Shown here: piece after piece, positions 36,191-44,588 of the stretch
How positions within the stretch are numbered: the stretch's first letter is position 1
Layout of the letters: each line of letters starts with the position of its first letter
NCBI GenBank assembly: GCA_964370395.1
Contig: CAYJIZ010000003.1
Span: forward strand, 62,001-126,000
DNA from: JBGUVL01 sp964370395
GTDB taxonomy: Bacteria; Bacillota_I; Bacilli_A; Erysipelotrichales; Erysipelotrichaceae
DNA: 64,000 nt
Direction: 5' to 3'
Notes under the pieces: generated by a model
What the model saw: the letters and a program-made list of their open reading frames with translations, nothing else
What the model was told of the DNA's origin: nothing
Databases searched by the model: none
Position numbers and translations under genes: made by a program

Positions 36191-36860
36191 GGATAATCTC
36201 ACAATCTCCTTCAATAAGCTTTACTTTACTCAAAGAATCAATTCGCAACACCCCATTGCATTCAATATACTCCACATTGCTTTCAATTAAAGTAATGTCT
36301 TCTGCACATATTTTTTCACTTTTTAGAAAACGCGCATACAATGTTTCACATGTAATTGTTTGTGCGATATTCAAAGTAACACTACGCCCAAAAAAGAAAA
36401 ACCCTTTATTAATGGAGAACGACTCTCCCTTTAATATTTCAATTGTTGTCCCTACAATATCTTTTGCATTCAATAAACCATTTACTACCAAACGATCACT
36501 ATTGATTTCCAATCCATTATGCAAGGAACCATTAACACGAATATAATCTGCATTAATGTACGCATTCTCTACTTTTGCGATTCCATCAATCAACAATTCT
36601 TTCGCTTTGATATTCCCCTCGTTTTTGAAACTACCAGTAATTTTTAAGGTATCCGCGATACAATCACTTTCCCCTTTGTAAGTCCCACTCACTTTCATTT
36701 CCTTCACATGCAAATCATTTTCTTGCTTACAAGAGCCACTCACTTTTAACTCATTACATGTAATAGGACCGTATAATTTGCCACTACCAGAAACTTTAAT
36801 GGCATCGTATTCTCCAGGAACGACACTACCAGATCCTGTAATTTTAACTGAATGTAACAT
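36183..36860 (-). CDS. bactofilin-like polymer-forming protein (YhbE/YhbF-like)
   Basis: 225 aa built of short beta-strand repeats (ITGSGSV, IKVSGSGKLYG, LKVSGSCK, MKVSGTYKG, LKITGSFKNEG, IRVNGSLHN), the pattern of a right-handed beta-helix as in bactofilins. Such proteins form non-polar cytoskeletal filaments. B. subtilis has the related yhbD-yhbE-yhbF cluster, and here too a DUF4004 regulator lies directly upstream. No signal peptide, so cytosolic. Confidence 0.8.
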   Translation of the reverse strand: MLHSVKITGSGSVVPGEYDAIKVSGSGKLYGPITCNELKVSGSCKQENDLHVKEMKVSGTYKGESDCIADTLKITGSFKNEGNIKAKELLIDGIAKVENAYINADYIRVNGSLHNGLEINSDRLVVNGLLNAKDIVGTTIEILKGESFSINKGFFFFGRSVTLNIAQTITCETLYARFLKSEKICAEDITLIESNVEYIECNGVLRIDSLSKVKLIEGDCEIIHV

Positions 36861-36872
36861 CTTTTTACCCTC

Positions 36873-37523
36873 CTAAAATAAATTTTTATTTTCTCTTCTA
36901 AACTGCTCATTCACTTCACTTAAACTCAAAGCAAAGCGAATTGTAAATCGTTGGTCAAAAAACAACTCGATTTCTTTTTGTTTTCGTTCCATGTATTCAT
37001 TCTCTTTTAAAATCATACTATACAACTGCTCATTTACTTCTAATACTAATAGAACACAGTCCACACTACCAATTTGTTTCGCTCGTATCGCAATGTTTTC
37101 TAACAATAGAAACAATCGCTCATTCTCTAAATGAAGTTGTCTTTGGATATTGGAAAAAGCCAAAACCAATAAGAAATCATAAAAACGAAGCTCATCAATT
37201 CCAACCAATTGCTTGTATTTGTCATATATCGCTATATTGAGACCAACAATATTAGGAATTTGTTCCTCCATAATAAAGACATCCGATGACGCTTCTGGTG
37301 ACAACAAACGTGCCAACTCATCAAGCGAATACTTATCCTTCATGTCTTGAATGGCTTTCACACGATCTACAATTTTATCTTTTGGAAAAAATGTTTCCTG
37401 TCCTGTATAAGAGGATTGTTTAATAAACCAACTCTCAGGAATCAATCCTTCTCTTTTCCATCGATACAACTGACCATAGGATATCCCCGTTAGTTGTAAC
37501 AATTCCTTTTTCGAAATATACAT
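36873..37523 (-). CDS. MerR-like DUF4004 regulator (YhbD-like)
   Basis: 216 aa. N-terminal winged helix-turn-helix, SKKELLQLTGISYGQLYRWKREGLIP, as in MerR/DUF4004 proteins. A helical C-terminal domain follows, with a coiled-coil tail around residues 150-200. Start at MYISKK with GGAGG upstream; the longest frame begins within the previous promoter. It precedes the bactofilin-like gene by 12 bp and is preceded by a striking inverted repeat, so autoregulation is likely. Confidence 0.85.
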   Translation of the reverse strand: MYISKKELLQLTGISYGQLYRWKREGLIPESWFIKQSSYTGQETFFPKDKIVDRVKAIQDMKDKYSLDELARLLSPEASSDVFIMEEQIPNIVGLNIAIYDKYKQLVGIDELRFYDFLLVLAFSNIQRQLHLENERLFLLLENIAIRAKQIGSVDCVLLVLEVNEQLYSMILKENEYMERKQKEIELFFDQRFTIRFALSLSEVNEQFRRENKNLF

Positions 37524-37532
37524 AGACACCTC

Positions 37533-37587
37533 CAACGTAACAATGTTTCGTTCTGCACTTGTAGTGTAACATAACATTGTTACGTTG
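37533..37587. promoter_or_regulatory. operator: perfect 15-bp inverted repeat before the DUF4004 gene
   Basis: Arms CAACGTAACAATGTT (37533-37547) and AACATTGTTACGTTG (37573-37587), 25 bp apart. One arm lies in the -35/-10 spacer of the promoter, the other in the 5' leader, so a dimer or looped tetramer binding both would block transcription. Confidence 0.7.
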
Positions 37588-37591
37588 TAAA
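37563..37591 (-). promoter_or_regulatory. promoter of the DUF4004-bactofilin-MFS operon
   Basis: Minus-strand TTTACA (37586-37591), 17 bp, TACACT (37563-37568), overlapped by the inverted repeat. Confidence 0.65.
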
Positions 37592-37596
37592 TAACA

Positions 37597-37625
37597 AAAA
37601 AAGAAAACAGGTAATTATACCTGTT
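37597..37625 (-). terminator. miaB terminator
   Basis: 8-bp stem AACAGGTA / TACCTGTT (37606-37625) and a T-rich tail on the minus strand. The miaB stop (37615-37617) is in the loop region. Confidence 0.88.
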
Positions 37626-39048
37626 CTCCATTTAATGTCCAAGTCTTTGCTTCCGTAATTTTCACTTCCACAATATCCCCTGGTTGTGCATCTTTTCTTA
37701 CAAAATTCACTAGTTTATTCTGTTCGCTATACCCACTATAAATTTCCTTGTTTTTCTTACTCGGTCCATCTACTAGCACCTTACAAGTTTTATTTACCCA
37801 CTTTTGATTTTGGGCTAATGCATATTGCGACGTCTTTTCCATCAATCGTTGTAAACGACTTTCTTTCTCTTCTTTGCTTACGTTATCTTCCATCTTTGCA
37901 GCCGGTGTCCCTTCGCGTGGTGAATAAATAAAAGTAAACGCATTGTCATACTTACAGTAATCAACAATTTCTAATGTTCTTAAAAACTGTTCTTCGCTCT
38001 CATTAGGAAAACCGACAATGATATCCGTTGAGAAAGCACAGTTAGCAATCTTCGCAATAATACGATCATACAATGCCTTGTACTCCTCTATCGTATAACG
38101 ACGCCCCATAATCTTCAGCATATCGCTATCTCCCGATTGTACTGGTAAATGAATGAATGGCATGATGTTGTCGTATTTCGCAATCGCATCAATCATTTCA
38201 TCACTGAAATCCCAAGGGTGTGAAGTCGTGAAACGAACACGTTCGATTCCTACCTTTGCCACTGCTTCTAGCAATGCTGCAAAACCACCTTCAACTTGAA
38301 TGTCTTTTCCATAAGAATTCACATTTTGTCCAAGTAATGTCACTTCTTTAAATCCTTCTTCTTTTAATATCTTAATCTCATCGATAATATCTTCCATCGT
38401 ACGAGAACGTTCTTTCCCTCGTGTATATGGAACAATACAGTACGTACAAAACTTGTCACATCCATACATGATATTAACCCATGCTTTATGTGTCCCAAAA
38501 CGTTTAACTGGTAAGTTTTCAATTACTTCCCCTTCTTTTGAGAATACTTCTATTGTTCTTTCTTTATTCATCATCGCTTGGTACAAAAGTTCTGGCAAAC
38601 GATGAATATTATGTGTTCCAAACACCAAATCCACATGTGGGTATTTTTCTAAGATGATTTTAATAATTTCTTCCTCTTGGGCCATACATCCACACATTGC
38701 AAACAATAAATCAGGATTGGTTTTCTTCAAACGCTTTAACGAACCCAATTCTCCCAATACTTTATCTTCAGCATTTTTTCTTACTGCACATGTATTTAAT
38801 AAAATTAAATCCGCATCTTTAGGATCCTCTACTTGACTAAAGTGAAGCTGTTCTAAAATACCTGCAATTGTTTCCCCATCGCGTTCGTTCGCTTGGCATC
38901 CATAGGTACGCAAATAAAAAGTGCGATCCACTCCCATGTTTTTCACTTGTTCAGGAACTTGAAATAATGATTTTTCAATGCTCACTTTTTCTTTTGTACG
39001 TTGTTGCGCTAATTTTAAATTAGGCAGATTCCATTGCTTTTCTTGCAT
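37615..39048 (-). CDS. miaB: tRNA-2-methylthio-N6-dimethylallyladenosine synthase
   Basis: Radical-SAM methylthiotransferase modifying A37 of tRNAs that read UNN codons. 477 aa. N-terminal UPF0004 domain with three cluster cysteines (TYGCQAN, LLNTCAVR, AMCGCMAQ), radical-SAM CDKFCTYC near residue 198, and a C-terminal TRAM domain (about 405-475). A ~40-residue N-terminal extension before FYLRTYGC is typical of Firmicutes MiaB. Confidence 0.95.
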   Translation of the reverse strand: MQEKQWNLPNLKLAQQRTKEKVSIEKSLFQVPEQVKNMGVDRTFYLRTYGCQANERDGETIAGILEQLHFSQVEDPKDADLILLNTCAVRKNAEDKVLGELGSLKRLKKTNPDLLFAMCGCMAQEEEIIKIILEKYPHVDLVFGTHNIHRLPELLYQAMMNKERTIEVFSKEGEVIENLPVKRFGTHKAWVNIMYGCDKFCTYCIVPYTRGKERSRTMEDIIDEIKILKEEGFKEVTLLGQNVNSYGKDIQVEGGFAALLEAVAKVGIERVRFTTSHPWDFSDEMIDAIAKYDNIMPFIHLPVQSGDSDMLKIMGRRYTIEEYKALYDRIIAKIANCAFSTDIIVGFPNESEEQFLRTLEIVDYCKYDNAFTFIYSPREGTPAAKMEDNVSKEEKESRLQRLMEKTSQYALAQNQKWVNKTCKVLVDGPSKKNKEIYSGYSEQNKLVNFVRKDAQPGDIVEVKITEAKTWTLNGEQV

Positions 39049-39105
39049 AAAAAACTCCTTTACTCTAATCTTCTATTTTATTACGATTCAAAACTTTCTA
39101 TAAAT

Positions 39106-39133
39106 CACAAAAAAACCAAGCTTAGCTTGGTTT
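39106..39133 (-). terminator. ferredoxin terminator
   Basis: 9-bp stem AAACCAAGC / GCTTGGTTT (39113-39133), 3-nt loop, T-run on the minus strand; the stem includes two bases of the stop codon. Confidence 0.92.
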
Positions 39134-39305
39134 ATTGAGAAATTGCTTCAACTGGACATGAACCAACGCAAGCTCCACAGTCAATACATGTTCCTTCATC
39201 ACAAACTGATTTTCCATCTTCGTTCATTGATAAAGCACTAACTGGACATACGCCTACACAAGCACCACAACCAATACAAGTATCTAAATTAATTTTTACA
39301 GCCAT
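39132..39305 (-). CDS. 2[4Fe-4S] ferredoxin
   Basis: 57 aa, clostridial-type ferredoxin for low-potential electron transfer in the cytosol. Two full cluster motifs are present: CIGCGACVGVCP (residues 10-21) and CIDCGACVGSCP (40-51). An AGGAGG site and a good promoter lie upstream, and its own terminator downstream, so it is a single-gene unit. Partner enzymes are not in this window. Confidence 0.95.
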   Translation of the reverse strand: MAVKINLDTCIGCGACVGVCPVSALSMNEDGKSVCDEGTCIDCGACVGSCPVEAISQ

Positions 39306-39334
39306 AGTAGTAATCCTCCTTTATAACTAAAATT

Positions 39335-39362
39335 ATTATAACACAATCAAACATTCATGCAA
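39335..39362 (-). promoter_or_regulatory. ferredoxin promoter
   Basis: Minus-strand TTGCAT (39357-39362), 16 bp, TATAAT (39335-39340). Confidence 0.8.
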
Positions 39363-39384
39363 CCATAATAATTCATTTCGTCGA

Positions 39385-39687
39385 CTAGATTTCTTCTTCG
39401 CTAAACTCTACATCAATCGCATCTTTAATCTTCTTTTCACTTGTCGTATTTTGCTCGCTTCGATACCCTTGATTTGTATCTTGGTAGCTATTTTGTTGCG
39501 ATTGTTGTTGGTAGAACTGTTGCGAGTACGCTTGTTGTTGGCGTTGTTGAAACATACGCATGCGTTTGCGATTGTTCATAATTGCAATTGCGATAAGCGC
39601 AACATACAAAATCATTCCCAACATAGGACTGTACAACATAATTCGATTAATAAACAAAAAGACAAAAAGATATACAATAAATGCCAT
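39385..39687 (-). CDS. small membrane protein with Gln-rich tail
   Basis: 100 aa. Two hydrophobic helices in residues 2-37, a basic turn (NNRKRMRM), then a low-complexity glutamine-rich segment (about 46-66) and an acidic end (DVEFSEEEI). Family unknown. It starts 2 bp after the zinc-ribbon gene, so the pair is an operon. The tail looks like an intrinsically disordered, possibly interacting, region. Confidence 0.7.
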   Translation of the reverse strand: MAFIVYLFVFLFINRIMLYSPMLGMILYVALIAIAIMNNRKRMRMFQQRQQQAYSQQFYQQQSQQNSYQDTNQGYRSEQNTTSEKKIKDAIDVEFSEEEI

Positions 39688-39689
39688 AA

Positions 39690-40094
39690 TTACGACTTCC
39701 TTTCAAATTTATTGTGACACTTTGGACAAGTGATCACAATTTTACCCTTACCTCTAGGAACTCTCACATTTTGCGAACAGGAAGGACATATAAAATAACG
39801 ATGTTCTTTGTCCTTCGTTTGGTTTTGGGCTAATTTCACACGTTTTCGAAACGGACGTATCATATTGCAGAACACTTCATTTTCATGTCTTCGCTTTGCG
39901 ATATTACGCGAATACATACGAAATATTTGTAACAATAATACAACCCATACCACAACGTATACGATTCCATTTTTAAACACGAAGTTATTCAATAACAACA
40001 AAGCAAGTACGATTACCATTAACGTGTTATTTAATGTGTCATTTCCATACCTACCTGCCATAAAACGATACAATGCACTTTTCACTCGATTCAT
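39690..40094 (-). CDS. membrane protein with C-terminal zinc ribbon
   Basis: 134 aa. Two closely spaced membrane helices (about 24-58), a basic stretch, and a C-terminal zinc ribbon CPSC-X15-CPKC (near residues 104-126) lying in the cytosol. The N-terminus RFMAGRYGNDTLNN recurs in uncharacterised Firmicutes membrane proteins. Role unknown; a nucleic-acid or protein-binding function is possible from the ribbon. Confidence 0.75.
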   Translation of the reverse strand: MNRVKSALYRFMAGRYGNDTLNNTLMVIVLALLLLNNFVFKNGIVYVVVWVVLLLQIFRMYSRNIAKRRHENEVFCNMIRPFRKRVKLAQNQTKDKEHRYFICPSCSQNVRVPRGKGKIVITCPKCHNKFERKS

Positions 40095-40120
40095 CTCATC
40101 ACTCCAATTTTATGATTATC

Positions 40121-40148
40121 ATTATATGACAATTGTTGAAAAAGTAAA
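40121..40148 (-). promoter_or_regulatory. promoter of the zinc-ribbon operon
   Basis: Minus-strand TTTACT (40143-40148), 16 bp, TATAAT (40121-40126). Confidence 0.7.
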
Positions 40149-40197
40149 TAGAATTACCTATTTCACATCACTTCACACACATTTACAATAAATAAAT

Positions 40198-40229
40198 AGA
40201 AAAGAGGCATCTACTCACGCCTCTTTTCT
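40198..40229. terminator. strong hairpin, possible terminator
   Basis: 11-bp perfect stem AGAAAAGAGGC / GCCTCTTTTCT with a 10-nt loop. It could end a transcript coming from the UvrA-like gene or from an RNA in the interval to its right. The T-tract is better on the + strand side, although no + strand gene is seen. Confidence 0.6.
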
Positions 40230-40464
40230 TCTATAACAACAGAAACGACTCTTCGCTTTCGTTTCTGATTTGATTATGATATGTTTGAAAACTGCGATTC
40301 ACTCACACTACCATACTTCAACTAATTATATTTCATACCATTATCAAATAAGTTCTCACTTTTGTTATTTGCAAGGGATTTCCTTGTATCTACAGTATAC
40401 CTCATATTTTCAAAATTAATAGTAGATAGGTAAAATCTGTCATATATTCGGAAGAATCTGTAAC
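40230..40464. other. non-coding interval with hairpins
   Basis: No credible gene. It contains a second perfect 9-bp hairpin CAGAAACGA / TCGTTTCTG (40240-40267) next to the one above, a small CAAGG/CCTTG hairpin near 40370-40387, and a TATACT (minus strand, 40394-40399) with a poor -35. It could be a long 3' UTR of the UvrA-like gene or a small RNA of about 170-190 nt. Confidence 0.4.
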
Positions 40465-42855
40465 CTATAAAAAACCATACAAGCTAGCACGCTTGTTTTC
40501 TTTGATTTGTTGCAGTGTTCCACACGCCACAACATGGCCACCATGGATGCCTCCTTTTGTACCCATATCTATAATATAATCACTTTCACGGATCACTTGT
40601 AAGTTATGCTCAATAATAAGTAATGTATTCCCTCGTTGCACTATTTGCGCAAACAACAATAATAACTGTGCTACATCATGAGCATGTAATCCAGTTGTTG
40701 GTTCGTCCAAAACATACAAACAATGGCTCTTTTTGTGTTGCAATAATTCCATCGCCAGTTTCATGCGCTGTTTTTCCCCTGTCGATAAAGTTGTCATCAA
40801 CTGGTTTAATCGTAAATATTGCAAACCTATTTCTTTCATCATATACAATGGTTCATAAATTGACTTGTGCTTACGAAACAACTGCAACGCATCTTCAATC
40901 GATAAATGTAACACATCATCAATAGAGTAACCATGGTATTGCACCTCTAAGATTTCCTTTTTAAAACGTTTGCCATGACATTGTGGACAAGTTGTTGTCA
41001 CATCTTTAAAAAACAACATAGAACTCGTAATTTCACCAAGCCCCTCGCAACGTTCGCATCTTCCTTTGCTGCTTGTATTAAACGAAAAGTATGAAGCATC
41101 CCATTTGCGCTCTTTCGCTTGCGATGTTTGTGCGAACAATTTTCGAATCGCTTCATAAACATTGCAATATGTCGCCACAACAGATCGTTTTTGTACACTG
41201 ACATGCTTTTGGTCAACACTAATTAACGCATCAAAGTCTGCTACATTTTCAACGCAATTCTTTTGTGTATTGGTTTGCTTAAAATGTTTCGTTAAACATT
41301 GAAACAACAATGTACTCTTCCCTACTCCTGAAACACCAGTCACAACATTCAAAGCGTTCTTTTTAAATGTAACATCAATGTCTTTAATATTATTCGCCAT
41401 CGCATGTCGCAAATAAAACGATGCAAACGTATCCTTTCCTTCTTTTAACGTTATTTCTTTCTTTAAATACTCAGCTGTATAAGAATGCACATTATTCATC
41501 ACTTGTGCCAATGTTCCTTGTGCAATAATAGTACCACCATAATCTCCTGCATCTTGTCCCATTTCGATTAAGTAATCCGCACTCTTTATCATATCTTCAT
41601 CATGTTCAATCACAAGCACACTATTTCCCCTATCGCGTAATTGTTGAAGCGTCTTGATAATTCCTTGTGTATCTTTAGGATGCAATCCTACAGTAGGTTC
41701 ATCCAATATATAAATCATCCCAACTAACGATGACTGTAGTGCGGCTGACAATTTAATTCTTTGCTTCTCTCCTCGTGATAGTGTACGACTTTGGCGATCT
41801 AACGTTAAATAACCCAATCCCATTCGTTGTAGTGCTTCTAATTTCACTTCTAAGTTATGCAAATACTGCATCACTGCCTCTTCTTGTACACTTTGCAACG
41901 ATTGTCTTACCCCTATAATCCAATCGTATAACTGTTCAATCGAATACGCGTTCAAAGTAGGCAAACTTACTTTATTCACTAGTACTTTACAACTTTCTTC
42001 CTTTAATTTATCGCCATGGCAGCTTGGACAAGTTACATAATGAAACACTTCATGGTACAGATCATCTTCCTTTTTACTTTGTTGGTAGCGACGTTGAAAA
42101 TTTGTTTTTATCCCTTCAAAATCACCAAGTCCTTCAATCAAATAATGTAGGATTTGTGGATCCAACTTTTTCAGTGCAACATCTTGTTCTACTTTTATTC
42201 CTATTTCATTGCATGCCTTAACTAATTTTTCAATTTGAAATGCATTGTATTTCTTTTGCCAACCACGTATCGCTCCCTCTTGTAACGTCTTATCAAAGCA
42301 CAATAAAGCATCCACATCCAAATCGTATACTTCACCTAACCCAGCACAAGTAGGACAAGCTCCTTCTTGTGTATTAAAAGAAAAATGCGAACGTGTTAGC
42401 TTTTCCATTCGCGTATGACAATGTGGACAATACATATATACAATAAAGTCATTTCCATCTTTGATTAACTCTTCTTGGCATATCGCATAATCCATCATTT
42501 TATGACAATAGGGACACTCACGAACCCCTAATTTCTCATACAACATGCGCAGTTCCGTATAAATATCACTCATTGTTCCTAAAGTAGAACGAGGATTTTG
42601 ATTGTACTCCTCTTGTCCAATTAAAATACATGCTCCAGCATTTTCCACCAAATCAACTTTGGCTTTATTAATCCCTTGAAAAGAAATGGCTTCCAAATGT
42701 TGTCTTTGGCATTCTTGATATAACACATCAATCAACAAAGTAGACTTGCCAGATCCAGAAACACCGCTAAATACAACCAATTGGTTTCTCGGTATCGAAA
42801 CACTCACGTTTTTTAAGTTTTTCTCATATGCATTATGAATCACGATATCTCTCAT
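40465..42855 (-). CDS. UvrA-like ABC ATPase (short form)
   Basis: 796 aa, against about 940 for canonical UvrA. Two ABC ATPase halves: Walker A GVSGSGKS at 31-38, signature LSRGEKQR and Walker B ILDEPTVGLH in the first; GVSGVGKST, LSTGEKQRMKL and VLDEPTTGLHAHD in the second. Zinc-binding CPYC/CPHC and CERC/CPQC pairs are present. The shorter insert region suggests loss of the UvrB-binding domain, as in UvrA2-type proteins linked to drug or DNA-damage tolerance. No uvrB or uvrC nearby. Not the housekeeping uvrA. Confidence 0.85.
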   Translation of the reverse strand: MRDIVIHNAYEKNLKNVSVSIPRNQLVVFSGVSGSGKSTLLIDVLYQECQRQHLEAISFQGINKAKVDLVENAGACILIGQEEYNQNPRSTLGTMSDIYTELRMLYEKLGVRECPYCHKMMDYAICQEELIKDGNDFIVYMYCPHCHTRMEKLTRSHFSFNTQEGACPTCAGLGEVYDLDVDALLCFDKTLQEGAIRGWQKKYNAFQIEKLVKACNEIGIKVEQDVALKKLDPQILHYLIEGLGDFEGIKTNFQRRYQQSKKEDDLYHEVFHYVTCPSCHGDKLKEESCKVLVNKVSLPTLNAYSIEQLYDWIIGVRQSLQSVQEEAVMQYLHNLEVKLEALQRMGLGYLTLDRQSRTLSRGEKQRIKLSAALQSSLVGMIYILDEPTVGLHPKDTQGIIKTLQQLRDRGNSVLVIEHDEDMIKSADYLIEMGQDAGDYGGTIIAQGTLAQVMNNVHSYTAEYLKKEITLKEGKDTFASFYLRHAMANNIKDIDVTFKKNALNVVTGVSGVGKSTLLFQCLTKHFKQTNTQKNCVENVADFDALISVDQKHVSVQKRSVVATYCNVYEAIRKLFAQTSQAKERKWDASYFSFNTSSKGRCERCEGLGEITSSMLFFKDVTTTCPQCHGKRFKKEILEVQYHGYSIDDVLHLSIEDALQLFRKHKSIYEPLYMMKEIGLQYLRLNQLMTTLSTGEKQRMKLAMELLQHKKSHCLYVLDEPTTGLHAHDVAQLLLLFAQIVQRGNTLLIIEHNLQVIRESDYIIDMGTKGGIHGGHVVACGTLQQIKENKRASLYGFL

Positions 42856-43011
42856 CTACAACCACCTCTTTCTTCCTTTTCATTGTAGCAACTTTCACTT
42901 CTAATGTATAACTCTTTTCTTTTGGATTGCATTTTCTACTAAGCAAAAATAAAGATGACTTCTCATTCTATGAAAAAAACTAGTAATATCTCGTATTTTA
43001 ATCATTTATCT

Positions 43012-43040
43012 TTGCAACTTTAGCGAGTCAGTGTTATATT
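43012..43040 (+). promoter_or_regulatory. gltX promoter
   Basis: TTGCAA (43012-43017), 17 bp, TATATT (43035-43040). About 60 nt of leader without a T-box; AAAGGAG precedes the ATG. Confidence 0.7.
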
Positions 43041-43108
43041 AATATATAGCGAAAACAGGGTTAAATCAATCAATTATTACCTCTATTTGCAGTTAAAGGA
43101 GATACCAT

Positions 43109-44557
43109 ATGAAAAAAGTAAGAACACGATTTGCACCAAGTCCTACTGGATATATGCACATTGGAAATTTAAGAACCGCATTATACGAATATTTAATCGC
43201 GAAACACGAAGACGGAGACTTCATTTTACGTATTGAGGATACTGACCAAGAGCGTGAAGTAGAAGGCGCAGTGGAAATGATTTATGACGTGATGAAAAAA
43301 ACGGGATTAGATTATGATGAAGGACCAGACAAACCTGGAAATTATGGACCATACGTACAATCGCAACGTCTTGGAATGTACAAAGAGTATGCTGAACAAT
43401 TAGTAGAATTAGGTGGAGCACATTACTGTTTCTGTAGTGAAGATGAAATTGCGAAACAAAAAGAAGCTGCCCAAGGGGAAGCCTTCTTATTTGTGGATCC
43501 ATGTCACAACATTTCATTAGAAGAAGCGAAACAAAGAGTAGCTGCAAAGGAACCATATGTCATTCGTCAAACGATCAAACGTCATGGTATCACAACATTT
43601 GATGATGAAGTATATGGACGTATTGAAGTAGAAAACAAAATCTTAGACGAAAGTATTTTATTAAAAAGCGATGGTTTCCCTACTTACAACTTTGCGAACA
43701 TCATTGATGATCACCAAATGGAAATCACTCACGTAGTTCGTGGTAACGAATACTTATCTAGTACACCAAAATATAATTTAATCTATAACGCATTTGGATG
43801 GGATGTTCCTACGTATGTACACGTTCCACCAGTAATGAAAGACGAACACCACAAACTAAGTAAACGTAATGGTGATGCATCTTACCAAGATTTAATTAAA
43901 CAAGGTTACTTAAACGATGCTATTATTAATTACATCGCTTTATTAGGTTGGGCACCAGAAGGAGAAGAAGAAATTTTCTCTCTTGACGATTTAAAACGTG
44001 TATTCGATGTAAAACGAATCAGTCGCTCTGGGGCAATCTTCGATATTGAAAAATTAAAATGGATGAACGGTATCTACATTCGTAACTTAAGTTTGGATGC
44101 ATTCCATGAAATGGTTACTCCTTACTACGAAAAAGACATCACTCGTGAGGTTGACTTAAAAGAATTAAGTAAAGTATTACAACTTCGTATCGCAACACTA
44201 GCGGAAATTGACGAAGCAATTGACTTTATTAATGAACCACACGCATTTGATCCTGAATTATTCAACAATAAGAAAATGAAAACAAACCCTGAAAACTCAT
44301 TAGAAGCACTAATTTGGGTAAAAGAAGCATTAGAGGGATTGGATAACTTTGATGACTTTGACAAGTTACACGATACATTTATGGATTTAGCACAAGCAAA
44401 AGAAGTAAAAAATGGACGCGTAATGTGGCCAGTACGTGTTGCCTTAACATTCAAAGCATTCACTCCAGGTGGTGCAATTGAATTAGCCAAAGTATTTGGA
44501 AAAGAAGAAACGTTACGTCGTATTGAAATGGCCATTGCTCATTTACAAAACAACTAA
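43109..44557 (+). CDS. gltX: glutamyl-tRNA synthetase
   Basis: Class I synthetase charging tRNA-Glu, and often tRNA-Gln in Firmicutes using GatCAB. 482 aa. APSPTGYMHIGN near 9-20 (HIGH motif), DQEREVEGAV, KLSKRNG near 250 (KMSKS loop), and an alpha-helical anticodon domain after about residue 330. Codon use matches the other housekeeping genes. Single-gene unit ending in a terminator shared with gapN. Confidence 0.96.
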   Translation: MKKVRTRFAPSPTGYMHIGNLRTALYEYLIAKHEDGDFILRIEDTDQEREVEGAVEMIYDVMKKTGLDYDEGPDKPGNYGPYVQSQRLGMYKEYAEQLVELGGAHYCFCSEDEIAKQKEAAQGEAFLFVDPCHNISLEEAKQRVAAKEPYVIRQTIKRHGITTFDDEVYGRIEVENKILDESILLKSDGFPTYNFANIIDDHQMEITHVVRGNEYLSSTPKYNLIYNAFGWDVPTYVHVPPVMKDEHHKLSKRNGDASYQDLIKQGYLNDAIINYIALLGWAPEGEEEIFSLDDLKRVFDVKRISRSGAIFDIEKLKWMNGIYIRNLSLDAFHEMVTPYYEKDITREVDLKELSKVLQLRIATLAEIDEAIDFINEPHAFDPELFNNKKMKTNPENSLEALIWVKEALEGLDNFDDFDKLHDTFMDLAQAKEVKNGRVMWPVRVALTFKAFTPGGAIELAKVFGKEETLRRIEMAIAHLQNN

Positions 44558-44587
44558 AAAAAGAGGAGTAAATCACTCCTCTTTTTT
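44558..44587. terminator. bidirectional terminator shared by gltX and gapN
   Basis: Stem AAAAAGAGGAGT / ACTCCTCTTTTT with A/T-runs at both sides, exactly between the two convergent stop codons. Confidence 0.93.
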
Positions 44588-44588
44588 G

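Noticed and set aside
41200..42800. The UvrA-like gene as the housekeeping excinuclease uvrA.
   Set aside because: It is about 150 residues short and stands alone without uvrB, which normally neighbours uvrA.
43041..43108. T-box leader before gltX.
   Set aside because: No T-box motif or terminator in the 68-bp leader.
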